In this document: in pieces, positions 25,025-32,182 of the stretch | How the letters are laid out: the number at the start of each line of letters is the position of its first letter | Position numbering within the stretch: position 1 is the first letter of the stretch | From: an uncultured Ruminococcus sp. | GTDB taxonomy: Bacteria; Bacillota; Clostridia; Oscillospirales; Ruminococcaceae | DNA: 64,000 nt | Direction of reading: 5' to 3' | Assembly: GCA_902800795.1 (NCBI GenBank) | Contig: CADCFQ010000002.1 | Location: forward strand, 1-64,000 | Translations under genes and position numbers: made by a program | The notes under the pieces: generated by a model | What the model was told of the DNA's origin: nothing | Seen by the model: only the letters and a program-made list of their open reading frames with translations | Database searches by the model: none

Positions 25025-26013
25025 GTGAAATATTCACCTAACTCCGCAGCGAAGCTGTTTATTGCCAGTGTCAGGTTGCAGCTGGCATCAGAAGCCCTGA
25101 CATAGGAGCACACAAGATCATAGAGCGCAAGGGTCTTTTCTTCACTGAAAAGCGTGCTCATCCTGCGTGCGGCTTCCTCATCACAGCCGACGGTCACAGC
25201 CGTCCTGCCCTCGAGCCTTATGCGCATACTGTCCCTTACTATCTCGGAAAACAGCACCGCACACTCATGGAACAGCGCCCTCGAGCTGTCGGTCTGGCTA
25301 AGCGCCATAAGTATATCATATTCTCTCCTGCCGAGCGCCGCCCTTGCAAGGGCTCTTGCGCAGTCGGCGCCGTTCTTAAACAGCCCTCCTGCAAGATAAT
25401 CGATACACCGTCCTATATTTCCCCTGCCCGCCTTAACAGCCTCGCCTGCGCTTGCCGGGTCTGTATTCTCATACAGCTCCAGATACTCCGCACTCTGGGC
25501 GTCCGTAACAGGCAGCGCCGCTAAGGATATAACACGGGAGAGAATGGTCTCTAAGAACACCTCACGGCTTGCGGCCGTAAGGATAACCGCCGTATGGTCC
25601 GGGGGCTCCTCGATGAGCTTTAGCAGGATATTCTGTATCTGCACAGCTGTGACCACCGAGCGGTCAAGGTCCGGGATGATATAGACCTTCATCCGCCCCT
25701 CTGTGGGAAGTATCACCGCATCGGAGACTATCGGTCTTATGTCATCCACCATATAGTTGCCCTTTTCACCTGACTTTGCAGTCACGACATCCGGGTGGGT
25801 GCCCTCGGCTATGAGCCGGCAGTTCTTGCACCTGCCGCAAGGCTCGCCGCCGCCCTCCTCGCAGAGAAGCGCTGCCGCTGTCCACAAAGCGAGCTTTTTC
25901 TTTCCAAGCCCCTTGTCGCCGTGGATGATGATAGAGTGAGGCTCACGGGAGCGCCTTATCATATTTGAGATAAGGGTCTTCGAGCCTTCGTTGCCGTAAA
26001 TTTTGAAATTCAT
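25021..26013 (-). CDS. holB: DNA polymerase III delta-prime subunit
   Basis: 330 residues from ATG 26013 (AGGGA seven bases upstream); a GTG at 26034 overlapping the stop of pstA is the alternative. It has the AAA+ clamp-loader fold, with Walker A GDKGLGKKKLALW and the zinc module C...CGRCKNC near residues 45-60. ILLKLIEEPP and a SRV-type motif (ILSRVISL) are standard for delta-prime. It forms part of the clamp loader that places the sliding clamp at primer ends. Synteny with pstA and a decarboxylase upstream mirrors the yaaO-yaaQ-holB region of Bacillus subtilis. Confidence 0.87.
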   Translation of the reverse strand: MNFKIYGNEGSKTLISNMIRRSREPHSIIIHGDKGLGKKKLALWTAAALLCEEGGGEPCGRCKNCRLIAEGTHPDVVTAKSGEKGNYMVDDIRPIVSDAVILPTEGRMKVYIIPDLDRSVVTAVQIQNILLKLIEEPPDHTAVILTAASREVFLETILSRVISLAALPVTDAQSAEYLELYENTDPASAGEAVKAGRGNIGRCIDYLAGGLFKNGADCARALARAALGRREYDILMALSQTDSSRALFHECAVLFSEIVRDSMRIRLEGRTAVTVGCDEEAARRMSTLFSEEKTLALYDLVCSYVRASDASCNLTLAINSFAAELGEYFT

Positions 26014-26030
26014 CACTTTTCCCTGCTCTG

Positions 26031-26354
26031 TCACACCTGCTCGAAGCGGTTGATATCGGTCACGAAGATAGTTGCTCCGCCGATATTGACCTCAACAGGA
26101 TACGGGTCACCAAGATCCCCCTCGGTCACCGCAGAGGACGGGACATACTGTTTTCTCTTTTTGCAGTACTCCTTGCAGGTGTCGATAACGGTGTCCACCA
26201 TATTGTCCTCACAGCAGATAAGGAAGGTGGTGTTTCCCGACATAAGAAAGCCACCTGTCGAAGCGAGCTTTGTCGCCCTTATACTTTTCTTGCGAAAAGC
26301 CTTGTTCACCGCATAAACATCATCATTGTTAACTATAGCATATACCAGCTTCAT
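26031..26354 (-). CDS. darA: Cyclic di-AMP receptor, PII-like (PstA/DarA/YaaQ)
   Basis: 107 residues from ATG 26354 with GAAAGGAG upstream; the in-frame extension to 26396 lacks conservation. It matches the PstA/DarA family (~109 residues): KLVYAIVNNDD at the start, ATKLASTGGFLMSGNTTFL around the nucleotide-binding loop, and a terminal GGATIFVTDINRFEQV beta segment. The protein is a trimeric c-di-AMP sensor with no known enzymatic role. It is directly upstream of holB, as in Bacillus. Confidence 0.9.
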   Translation of the reverse strand: MKLVYAIVNNDDVYAVNKAFRKKSIRATKLASTGGFLMSGNTTFLICCEDNMVDTVIDTCKEYCKKRKQYVPSSAVTEGDLGDPYPVEVNIGGATIFVTDINRFEQV

Positions 26355-26450
26355 AGTTATTCTCCTTTCGGGTTTTATTATTTCAGCTAATTGCAAAACA
26401 CTCGCAGATACGGGTCTTGATAATGTGGTTTATTTCGTTTTTCTATGCCC

Positions 26451-26462
26451 CCGCCTACGGCG
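26451..26462. repeat. CCGCC...GGCG palindrome
   Basis: CCGCCTACGGCG in the gap between pstA and the decarboxylase gene. It resembles the palindromes at 22240, 37485 and 62722. Confidence 0.4.
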
Positions 26463-26486
26463 AGGAGAGCATTTTCCGACTGATTT

Positions 26487-27812
26487 TTATTTTATTACGC
26501 TGACCTTATCTATTGCATAAGCCTTTAACACGCTTATACAGTCCTTATTTATTATTTCGCCGCAGACAGCCACCGGCACAGCAGGCTGACAGCCGCTGAT
26601 AGTCCTGGCGCAGATACGGCCAAGGGCTTCGTCAGGGCTTACGTCCTCACAGGGCGAGAACGCCGCCTCTCTTATGCTCACTGCCCTCTCACAGGGAGAA
26701 AGCACGGGCATCTTTATCCTGTCGGTCTCTGTGCCCTTGGGTATCTCTGAAAAAGCCGCCACCAGCCGATCAAGCTCATCCTCTGTGGTCATTACCGAGG
26801 GCATAAGCACCAGATATTCGGGATCGCTGTATTCGCACTCGATGCCCCTCTGTCTTAGCTCCTGCGCCAGAGCGTCCCCGGAAAGACCGGTCCCCGGCGC
26901 CCATACCGTTATCTTCAAAGGCTCGCTGCCCACAGTCTTAAAGCCCAGGGCTTCAATAGCGGCTCTTGCCTTTGAAACAGCAATCTCGGTCTGCTTTATC
27001 CGCTCCGGCAGATCGCCGCAGGCAAGCATATCCGAAGCTATATCAAGGCTCCTCATAAGAAGATAGGACGGGCTCGTGGAGCCGAACATCGACATTATCC
27101 CCTTAGCGCCCGAAGCCAGCTCCTCACAGCCCTTAGCTATATGCAGCATAGCCGTCCCCGTAAGACAGGGCAGGGTCTTGTGGGCTGAATCACAGCACAT
27201 CGAAGCCCCAAGCGACATAGGGTGAAGGTCATTTTCGGTAAAGCGCAGATAAGCCCCGTGGGCATTATCCACAAGAAGGGGCACACCGTGTTTTCTGCAC
27301 ACATCGGCGCAGGCCCCGATATCGGTCATAAAGCCCAGGTAATCGGGAGAGGTAAGGTATACACAGTCATAAGTGCCCTTTTCAAGCTCACGCCCGATAT
27401 CCTCCGCCGTTATAAAGGACGAGCACACCGAGCTTGAAGCCCTGGCAGGGTATATCCACCTGACATCCGCATCCAGCAGCGCACAGCCGTCGATAAAGGC
27501 CTTGTGGCAGTTGCGCCCGGCAAGGACACGCAGTCCTCCGTATCTCATTCTGATAATGCCAAGCATCGCCTTTATACAAAGGCTGGAGCCCTCTGTGCTG
27601 TAAAGCGCTGCCGCAGAGCCATAGGCTCTTGCCATCTGTTCCTCGCTCTTCTTTATTATGCCCTCGGGCTCAAACAGATAGTCGGCACCCTTTATCTCGG
27701 TTATATCCAACTCCTCACAGCCCGTCACTGCCCTGCCCTTATGGCCGGGCATATGAAAGCGCAGAGTTCCGCTTTTATTATATGATGTAACAAAGTCATC
27801 TATATATCTCAT
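26487..27812 (-). CDS. Orn/Lys/Arg decarboxylase family protein (YaaO-like)
   Basis: 441 residues. The PLP-binding lysine is K212 in DSAHKTLPCLTG. The N-terminal fold-I motifs FHMPGHKG and STEGSSLCIKAML are present. The length fits the short clostridial and bacillar form (SpeA/YaaO) rather than the ~700-residue enterobacterial enzymes. The product would be cadaverine or agmatine. The exact amino acid cannot be read from sequence. It overlaps the upstream sigma-like gene by four bases. In B. subtilis, tmk separates yaaO from yaaQ; no tmk is present here. Confidence 0.85.
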   Translation of the reverse strand: MRYIDDFVTSYNKSGTLRFHMPGHKGRAVTGCEELDITEIKGADYLFEPEGIIKKSEEQMARAYGSAAALYSTEGSSLCIKAMLGIIRMRYGGLRVLAGRNCHKAFIDGCALLDADVRWIYPARASSSVCSSFITAEDIGRELEKGTYDCVYLTSPDYLGFMTDIGACADVCRKHGVPLLVDNAHGAYLRFTENDLHPMSLGASMCCDSAHKTLPCLTGTAMLHIAKGCEELASGAKGIMSMFGSTSPSYLLMRSLDIASDMLACGDLPERIKQTEIAVSKARAAIEALGFKTVGSEPLKITVWAPGTGLSGDALAQELRQRGIECEYSDPEYLVLMPSVMTTEDELDRLVAAFSEIPKGTETDRIKMPVLSPCERAVSIREAAFSPCEDVSPDEALGRICARTISGCQPAVPVAVCGEIINKDCISVLKAYAIDKVSVIK

Positions 27813-28132
27813 TCATCCTCCTCGGGGCTGCTGTCCGTCCCGGTGAGCAGCCGCCTCAGCACAGCCTGGCTGACGCCGCCCGCTATCCTTTTTCTCGCAA
27901 GGGCTATGGTGCGTGAAACGCTGGAGCGGTTAACTCCGCACACCTTGGCTATCTCCTGCATCGTCATGCCCTTCACATAATACATTATTATATAACATTT
28001 CTGCTTTTTAGTCAAATTCAGATCTATGGCTTCAAGGATGAGCCTGTTTTTCACCGGAGCATCCTGAGCCGAGGGGTCCGTCCGGCGGTCGCTCAGGTAG
28101 TTTTCTATAAGGTCATAAGAGAGCCTTTTCAT
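27809..28132 (-). CDS. Sigma-70 region 4-like HTH protein
   Basis: 107 residues from ATG 28132; an ATG four codons earlier (28144) is equally possible and neither has a strong ribosome site. Residues ~35-85 read LTKKQKCYIIMYYVKGMTMQ, then EIAKVCGVNRSSVSRTIALARKRI, a clear sigma region 4 helix-turn-helix. No region 2 is present, so this is not a complete sigma factor. Such small proteins are common in Clostridia and probably regulate nearby genes. Overlap with the decarboxylase suggests co-expression. Confidence 0.72.
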   Translation of the reverse strand: MKRLSYDLIENYLSDRRTDPSAQDAPVKNRLILEAIDLNLTKKQKCYIIMYYVKGMTMQEIAKVCGVNRSSVSRTIALARKRIAGGVSQAVLRRLLTGTDSSPEEDE

Positions 28133-28144
28133 TACAGGGAACAT

Positions 28145-28529
28145 CTCGCTTTCGTAAGTTTGTTAAATTTTCGTGAATATTTCGTGTCCGACAGACCCAC
28201 TATATATTGGGGGCAAAAATTTGGACAAACACAATTTTGATTTTTTTTGGTTATATTGAGGGAATTCTATCGGACAGTTTGTGCAAAATGCCGTTGCATT
28301 TTACGAAATTATGTGTTATAATACGAATGTTAAATCCGGAAAAGGGCGATTATTCGGACAACTTGCAGAACACCGAAGAAAAAAACAAGGGTTCTGCGGG
28401 GATATAAAAAGACAAAAAATCCGGGAGTCGTTTTTTCAGGACTTAAAAGCGGTATTGTGTAAGCCGTGATAGCCTTGCGTACAGGGTACAAAAAAACAGC
28501 CTGACGCAAAAGGAGTCGTGTAAAAATTT
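28145..28529. other. Divergent intergenic region with two promoters and a long leader
   Basis: 385 bases between divergent genes. A weak minus-strand promoter (TTGTCC 28228-28223, 16 bases, TATATA 28206-28201) faces the sigma-like gene. GTGTCCGACA at 28184-28193 recurs, inverted, at 52932-52941. A plus-strand promoter lies at 28294-28322. The roughly 200-base leader that follows ends in the stem TTGCGT-CAGG/CCTG-ACGCAA (28475-28509) next to AAGGAG. Short open frames here overlap promoters and are not credible. Confidence 0.5.
28294..28322 (+). promoter_or_regulatory. Promoter of the DUF896-WYL operon
   Basis: TTGCAT (28294-28299), 17 bases, TATAAT (28317-28322), with TGT before the -10. Confidence 0.78.
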
Positions 28530-28784
28530 ATGGAGAAAGAAAAGCTTAACCGATTGTCATTGGAAGAGCTTACAGGCAGGATCAACAGATTCTCTGCGCT
28601 CTCGAGAGAGAGGGAGCTTAGCCCTGAGGAAGTTTCCGAAAGGGAGGGGCTTCGTATGGAATACCGCAGGAGATTCCGTGCGAATCTGACTGCACAGCTT
28701 GAGCATACGACGATCGTCGAGCCTGACGGTTCGAGAATTAAGGTTTCGGATATGAAACGCAGCGGGGAGGATAATACGAAGTGA
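28530..28784 (+). CDS. DUF896 (YnzC-like, UPF0291) protein
   Basis: 84 residues. It matches the DUF896 pattern: I-N-x-L/F near the start (GRINRFSALSRE), a helical hairpin with LSPEEVSEREGLRMEYRRRF, and the closing VEPDGSRIKVSDMKR. Homologues such as B. subtilis YnzC are small helical proteins of unknown function, some under SOS control. The best Shine-Dalgarno (AAGGAG, 28510-28515) is 14 bases upstream, unusually far. It overlaps the next gene by four bases (GTGA). Confidence 0.85.
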   Translation: MEKEKLNRLSLEELTGRINRFSALSRERELSPEEVSEREGLRMEYRRRFRANLTAQLEHTTIVEPDGSRIKVSDMKRSGEDNTK

Positions 28785-29764
28785 CAGGACTATCAAGACA
28801 GAAGCAGAAGCTGTTGTTTATGAAGCAGCTTTTTGAGCACAGGACCGATGACAAGCACACACTTACAGGAAACAGGCTCATCGAGATCCTGGGAGAAAAC
28901 GGCATAAAGGCCGAAAGAAAGACCATTTACGACGATATTAAAACGCTGTGTGACAGCGGTATGGATATAGAAACGACCAAGGACGGTCATTCTAATGCTT
29001 ACTATCTTGCGGACAGGCTTTTCCAGGATGAAGAGCTCTATGTCCTGGCGGATGCAGTCGCTTCGAGCAGGTTCCTGACACAGAAGAAGTCGAAGGACCT
29101 TATAAAGAAGCTCCAGCAGCTGACCTCGGATTATAAGGCAAAGGATCTGAGGAGAGTGGTCTATGTCGAGAACAGGACAAAGACCTTCAACGAGCAGATC
29201 TACTATGCTATAAATAAGATACAGGAGGGTATCTTCACCCAGTCTCAGATACGTTTCAAGTATTTTGAGTACACCGTTGAGAAGAAAAAACAGCTCAAAC
29301 ACGGCGGTGAAGTATACAGCGTGTCGCCCTATGCCCTGGTGTGGGAGAACGACAACTACTATCTTGTATGCTACAGCGAGAAGCACGACAATATCTCACG
29401 CTTCAGAGTTGACAGGATGACCCAGGTGGATATCACCGAGCTTCCTGCGAGAGACCTTTCCGACGAAGAGCAGGAAATGGTCAACAATCTTCAGAGCATT
29501 TACGGGATGTACGGCGGAGATCTTATGGAGCTCAAGCTCCAGTTCGACAACTCGCTTATAAATGTCGTTATGGACAGATTCGGCGAGAAGACGATCTGCC
29601 ACAAGAATTCCGAAAACACATTTTACATAAACCGTGAGGTACAGATAGCGCCGACATTCTGGGGCTGGCTGTTCCAGTTCGGTGACAAGGCAAAGATCTT
29701 AGAGCCTGCAAGCGCTGTTGAGCTTGCGAAAGAACAGCTTTCAAAGATCTCCTCAAATTACTGA
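28781..29764 (+). CDS. WYL-domain transcriptional regulator
   Basis: 327 residues. The N-terminal winged helix (residues ~10-75) contains GNRLIEILGENGIKAERKTIYDDIK in pieces, with KTIYDDIKTLCDSG as the recognition segment. The WYL domain follows at ~140-225 with VSPYALVWENDNYYLVCYSE, where the YALVW part replaces the W-Y-L core, and DNISRFRVDRM. A WCX-like C-terminus ends the protein. Such regulators bind a ligand, often nucleic acid, and control defence or DNA-damage genes. GTG start overlaps the DUF896 stop. A strong terminator follows. Confidence 0.87.
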   Translation: MTGLSRQKQKLLFMKQLFEHRTDDKHTLTGNRLIEILGENGIKAERKTIYDDIKTLCDSGMDIETTKDGHSNAYYLADRLFQDEELYVLADAVASSRFLTQKKSKDLIKKLQQLTSDYKAKDLRRVVYVENRTKTFNEQIYYAINKIQEGIFTQSQIRFKYFEYTVEKKKQLKHGGEVYSVSPYALVWENDNYYLVCYSEKHDNISRFRVDRMTQVDITELPARDLSDEEQEMVNNLQSIYGMYGGDLMELKLQFDNSLINVVMDRFGEKTICHKNSENTFYINREVQIAPTFWGWLFQFGDKAKILEPASAVELAKEQLSKISSNY

Positions 29765-29770
29765 TATCCG

Positions 29771-29805
29771 AAGACCGGAGAGCATCATCGCTCTTCGGTC
29801 TTTTT
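29771..29805 (+). terminator. Terminator of the WYL operon
   Basis: AAGACCG-G-AGAGC pairs with GCTCT-T-CGGTCTT around ATCATC, followed by TTTTT. It overlaps the 3' end of the convergent symporter gene. Confidence 0.88.
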
Positions 29806-30735
29806 GTCGTCAAAGCGCCTGAATATGCCCGCCAGAACAGCGCCCGAGATATTGTGCCACACCGAGAAGATAGCTCCCGGGACCGTTGCCATTGCAAGCT
29901 TCGGGAAGGCCGTTGCCGCAAGGCTGGTGGCCAGGCCGCTGTTCTGCATACCGATCTCGATAGAGAGAGCTTTGCTCTTTGACATATCGAGCCTCAGCAC
30001 CTTTGCGAGCAGGAAGCCGCAGATATAGCCCAGAAGATTGTGGAGTATCACCACAGCAAACACAACTGCGCCTGTCTTGAATATCCTTTCGCTGTTATGA
30101 GAAACAACGCAGGCAGCGATAAGGCAGATAGCCGTTACAGACACCAGAGGCAGACAGTTTTTGACCGTCTTCTGTGCGTGTTTTCCGAGGAATCTGTTTA
30201 TTATGAATCCCACCGCAAGGGGTACGATGACCACCTGGATGATAGAAAGGAACATCGCCCAGACATCCACCCTGACGGTGGTCTTCAGCAGCAGATAGCT
30301 TATAAGCGGAGTCAGCAAAGGAGCCAGCACCGTATTGACAGAGGTCATACCTACGGATAGAGCAACATCGCCCTTTGAAAGATAAGTCATAACGTTGCTG
30401 GACGTTCCGCCCGGACAGGTACCCACAAGTATAACGCCTGCTGTCAGCGCTGTTCCAAGCCCGAACCCTTTGCTGAGGCCGAAAGCCAGCAGCGGCATTA
30501 TAGTAAACTGGGCAAGACAGCCCACAAGGATGTCCTTGGGTCTTGTGAACACCAGTTTGAAGTCATTAAGATCAAGGGTCAGGCCCATTCCGAGCATGAC
30601 CACCATAAGAAGATAGTTTATCCACGAGGTGTCTATCCACAGCGCAGACTTAGGAACAAAAAGTGCCAGCGCCGCCACTGCCACCACTATAAACGCCATA
30701 TACTTTCCTATCACCGCCGAGATCTTTTCAAGCAT
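29785..30735 (-). CDS. Bile acid:sodium symporter family protein
   Basis: 316 residues with nine to ten membrane helices. Family motifs include GTCPGGTSSNVMTYLSKGDVALSVGMT in parts (GGTSSNVMT, then DVALSV) and the second crossing region EIGMQNSGLATSLA, both sodium/substrate-site segments in the ASBT fold. Bacterial members carry bile acids, pantoate or other organic acids with sodium; the substrate is not clear here. It begins 17 bases after radA. Its 3' end overlaps the opposing WYL terminator. Confidence 0.87.
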   Translation of the reverse strand: MLEKISAVIGKYMAFIVVAVAALALFVPKSALWIDTSWINYLLMVVMLGMGLTLDLNDFKLVFTRPKDILVGCLAQFTIMPLLAFGLSKGFGLGTALTAGVILVGTCPGGTSSNVMTYLSKGDVALSVGMTSVNTVLAPLLTPLISYLLLKTTVRVDVWAMFLSIIQVVIVPLAVGFIINRFLGKHAQKTVKNCLPLVSVTAICLIAACVVSHNSERIFKTGAVVFAVVILHNLLGYICGFLLAKVLRLDMSKSKALSIEIGMQNSGLATSLAATAFPKLAMATVPGAIFSVWHNISGAVLAGIFRRFDDKKTEER

Positions 30736-30752
30736 CTTTAAGCATCCCCTTG

Positions 30753-32123
30753 TCAGTTAATATTTGAAAGCGCCTGCTTTATCGACCTTACAGGTATCAC
30801 CTGCATTTTGAAAGAGCTAAGATCTAGTCCTCTCACCGACTGGGCAGGGACTATACATTTTTCAAAGCCCATCCGCTCACATTCGCTGAGGCGTCTGCGG
30901 CAGTCGGTTATGCCCCTTAGCTCCCCTGCAAGACCTATCTCGCCCATAGCGATGAGCTTGTCATCTATCACCTTGTCGGTAAGGGTGGAGTAAAGCGCCA
31001 TAAGAACAGACAGGTCAGCGGCCGTATCATCGAGCCTTATGCCGCCCACTATATTTATATAGACATCCAGTCCGCCGACGAAATATCCCAGCCGTTTTTC
31101 CATAACAGCTATGAGCATCGACATACGGTAATAGTCAAAGCCGTTGGCTGTCCTCTTGGGCACAGCTGCAGCGCTCTTTGCAGCAAGAGCCTGGACCTCT
31201 GCCATTATGGGGCGTGTCCCCTCCATTATGCAGCACACACAGGTGCCGGAAACATTTGTTGGCCTGCCCTCAAGAAACATCATCGAAGGGTTGTCCACTT
31301 CTATGAGTCCCTTGTCCGCCATTTCAAACATACCTATCTCGTTTGTGGAGCCAAAACGGTTCTTCACCGCCCTGAGTATGCGGTAGCTGAGACTTCTCTG
31401 CCCTTCAAAATAAAGAACGCAGTCAACTATATGCTCCATCACCTTCGGCCCTGCGATAGCGCCGTCCTTGTTCACATGGCCGACGATAAAAAACGGTATC
31501 TCCTCGCTCTTGGCTGTCCTCATAAACAGGTTCGTACATTCTCTCACCTGAGAAACGCTGCCCTGAGCCGAGCTTACAGAGGATATGCTCATGGTCTGTA
31601 TCGAGTCGATTATAACTATCTCGGGCTTTTCCTTGGCCGCCACCGAGCATATCTCCTCGGCGTCACTGCAGGCAAGCAGATAGAGGTTTGGAGTCTTCAC
31701 TCCCAGCCTGTCGGCTCTTAGCTTTATCTGCCTTACGGATTCCTCTCCCGAGACATAAAGTATAGTATGATCCTTGCCGAGATACTCGCAGATCTGCAAA
31801 AGGATAGTGGATTTGCCTATTCCCGGCTCACCGCCCAGAAGCACGAGAGACCCCTTTACAAGTCCTCCGCCCAGCACCCGGTCAAGCTCTCCCAGACCGG
31901 TCCTGAACCTGACCTCCCTGGCCCGTGCGTCAACGTCTCCCAGAACGGTTATCCGGTCGGAAACGTCCTTTATCTGAGTCTTTGCCGAGGTCTTTGAAGA
32001 CTTGACCCTGACAGCTTCCACCTCATCAAAGGTGTTCCACTCGCCGCACTCGGGGCACCTGCCGTTCCATTTTGATGTCTCGAAGCCGCAGCTGCGGCAG
32101 ACATAAGATATATTTTTAGCCAT
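30753..32123 (-). CDS. radA: DNA repair protein RadA/Sms
   Basis: 456 residues, full length. The N-terminal zinc finger is CRSCGFETSKWNGRCPECGEW with the C-x2-C...C-x2-C pattern. Walker A is GGEPGIGKSTILLQ (near residue 98), and the RadA-specific KNRFGS motif is present. The Lon-protease-like C-terminal domain follows (GGLDVYINIVGGIRLDDTAADL). RadA is a hexameric helicase that extends branch migration during recombination. It lies between the CotH gene (59-base gap) and the symporter (17-base gap). Confidence 0.95.
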   Translation of the reverse strand: MAKNISYVCRSCGFETSKWNGRCPECGEWNTFDEVEAVRVKSSKTSAKTQIKDVSDRITVLGDVDARAREVRFRTGLGELDRVLGGGLVKGSLVLLGGEPGIGKSTILLQICEYLGKDHTILYVSGEESVRQIKLRADRLGVKTPNLYLLACSDAEEICSVAAKEKPEIVIIDSIQTMSISSVSSAQGSVSQVRECTNLFMRTAKSEEIPFFIVGHVNKDGAIAGPKVMEHIVDCVLYFEGQRSLSYRILRAVKNRFGSTNEIGMFEMADKGLIEVDNPSMMFLEGRPTNVSGTCVCCIMEGTRPIMAEVQALAAKSAAAVPKRTANGFDYYRMSMLIAVMEKRLGYFVGGLDVYINIVGGIRLDDTAADLSVLMALYSTLTDKVIDDKLIAMGEIGLAGELRGITDCRRRLSECERMGFEKCIVPAQSVRGLDLSSFKMQVIPVRSIKQALSNIN

Positions 32124-32182
32124 AGTTACGCTCCTTTTAAGGTCAGACCTCAGCCCTGATCTTTCAGCCGCTGAGTATGCGG

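Noticed and set aside
28207..28469. Two short plus-strand open frames before DUF896
   Set aside because: They overlap the promoter elements, lack ribosome sites and have no protein-like composition.
28475..28509. c-di-GMP (GEMM) riboswitch in the DUF896 leader
   Set aside because: A single stem is visible, but the conserved GEMM core and second helix are not.
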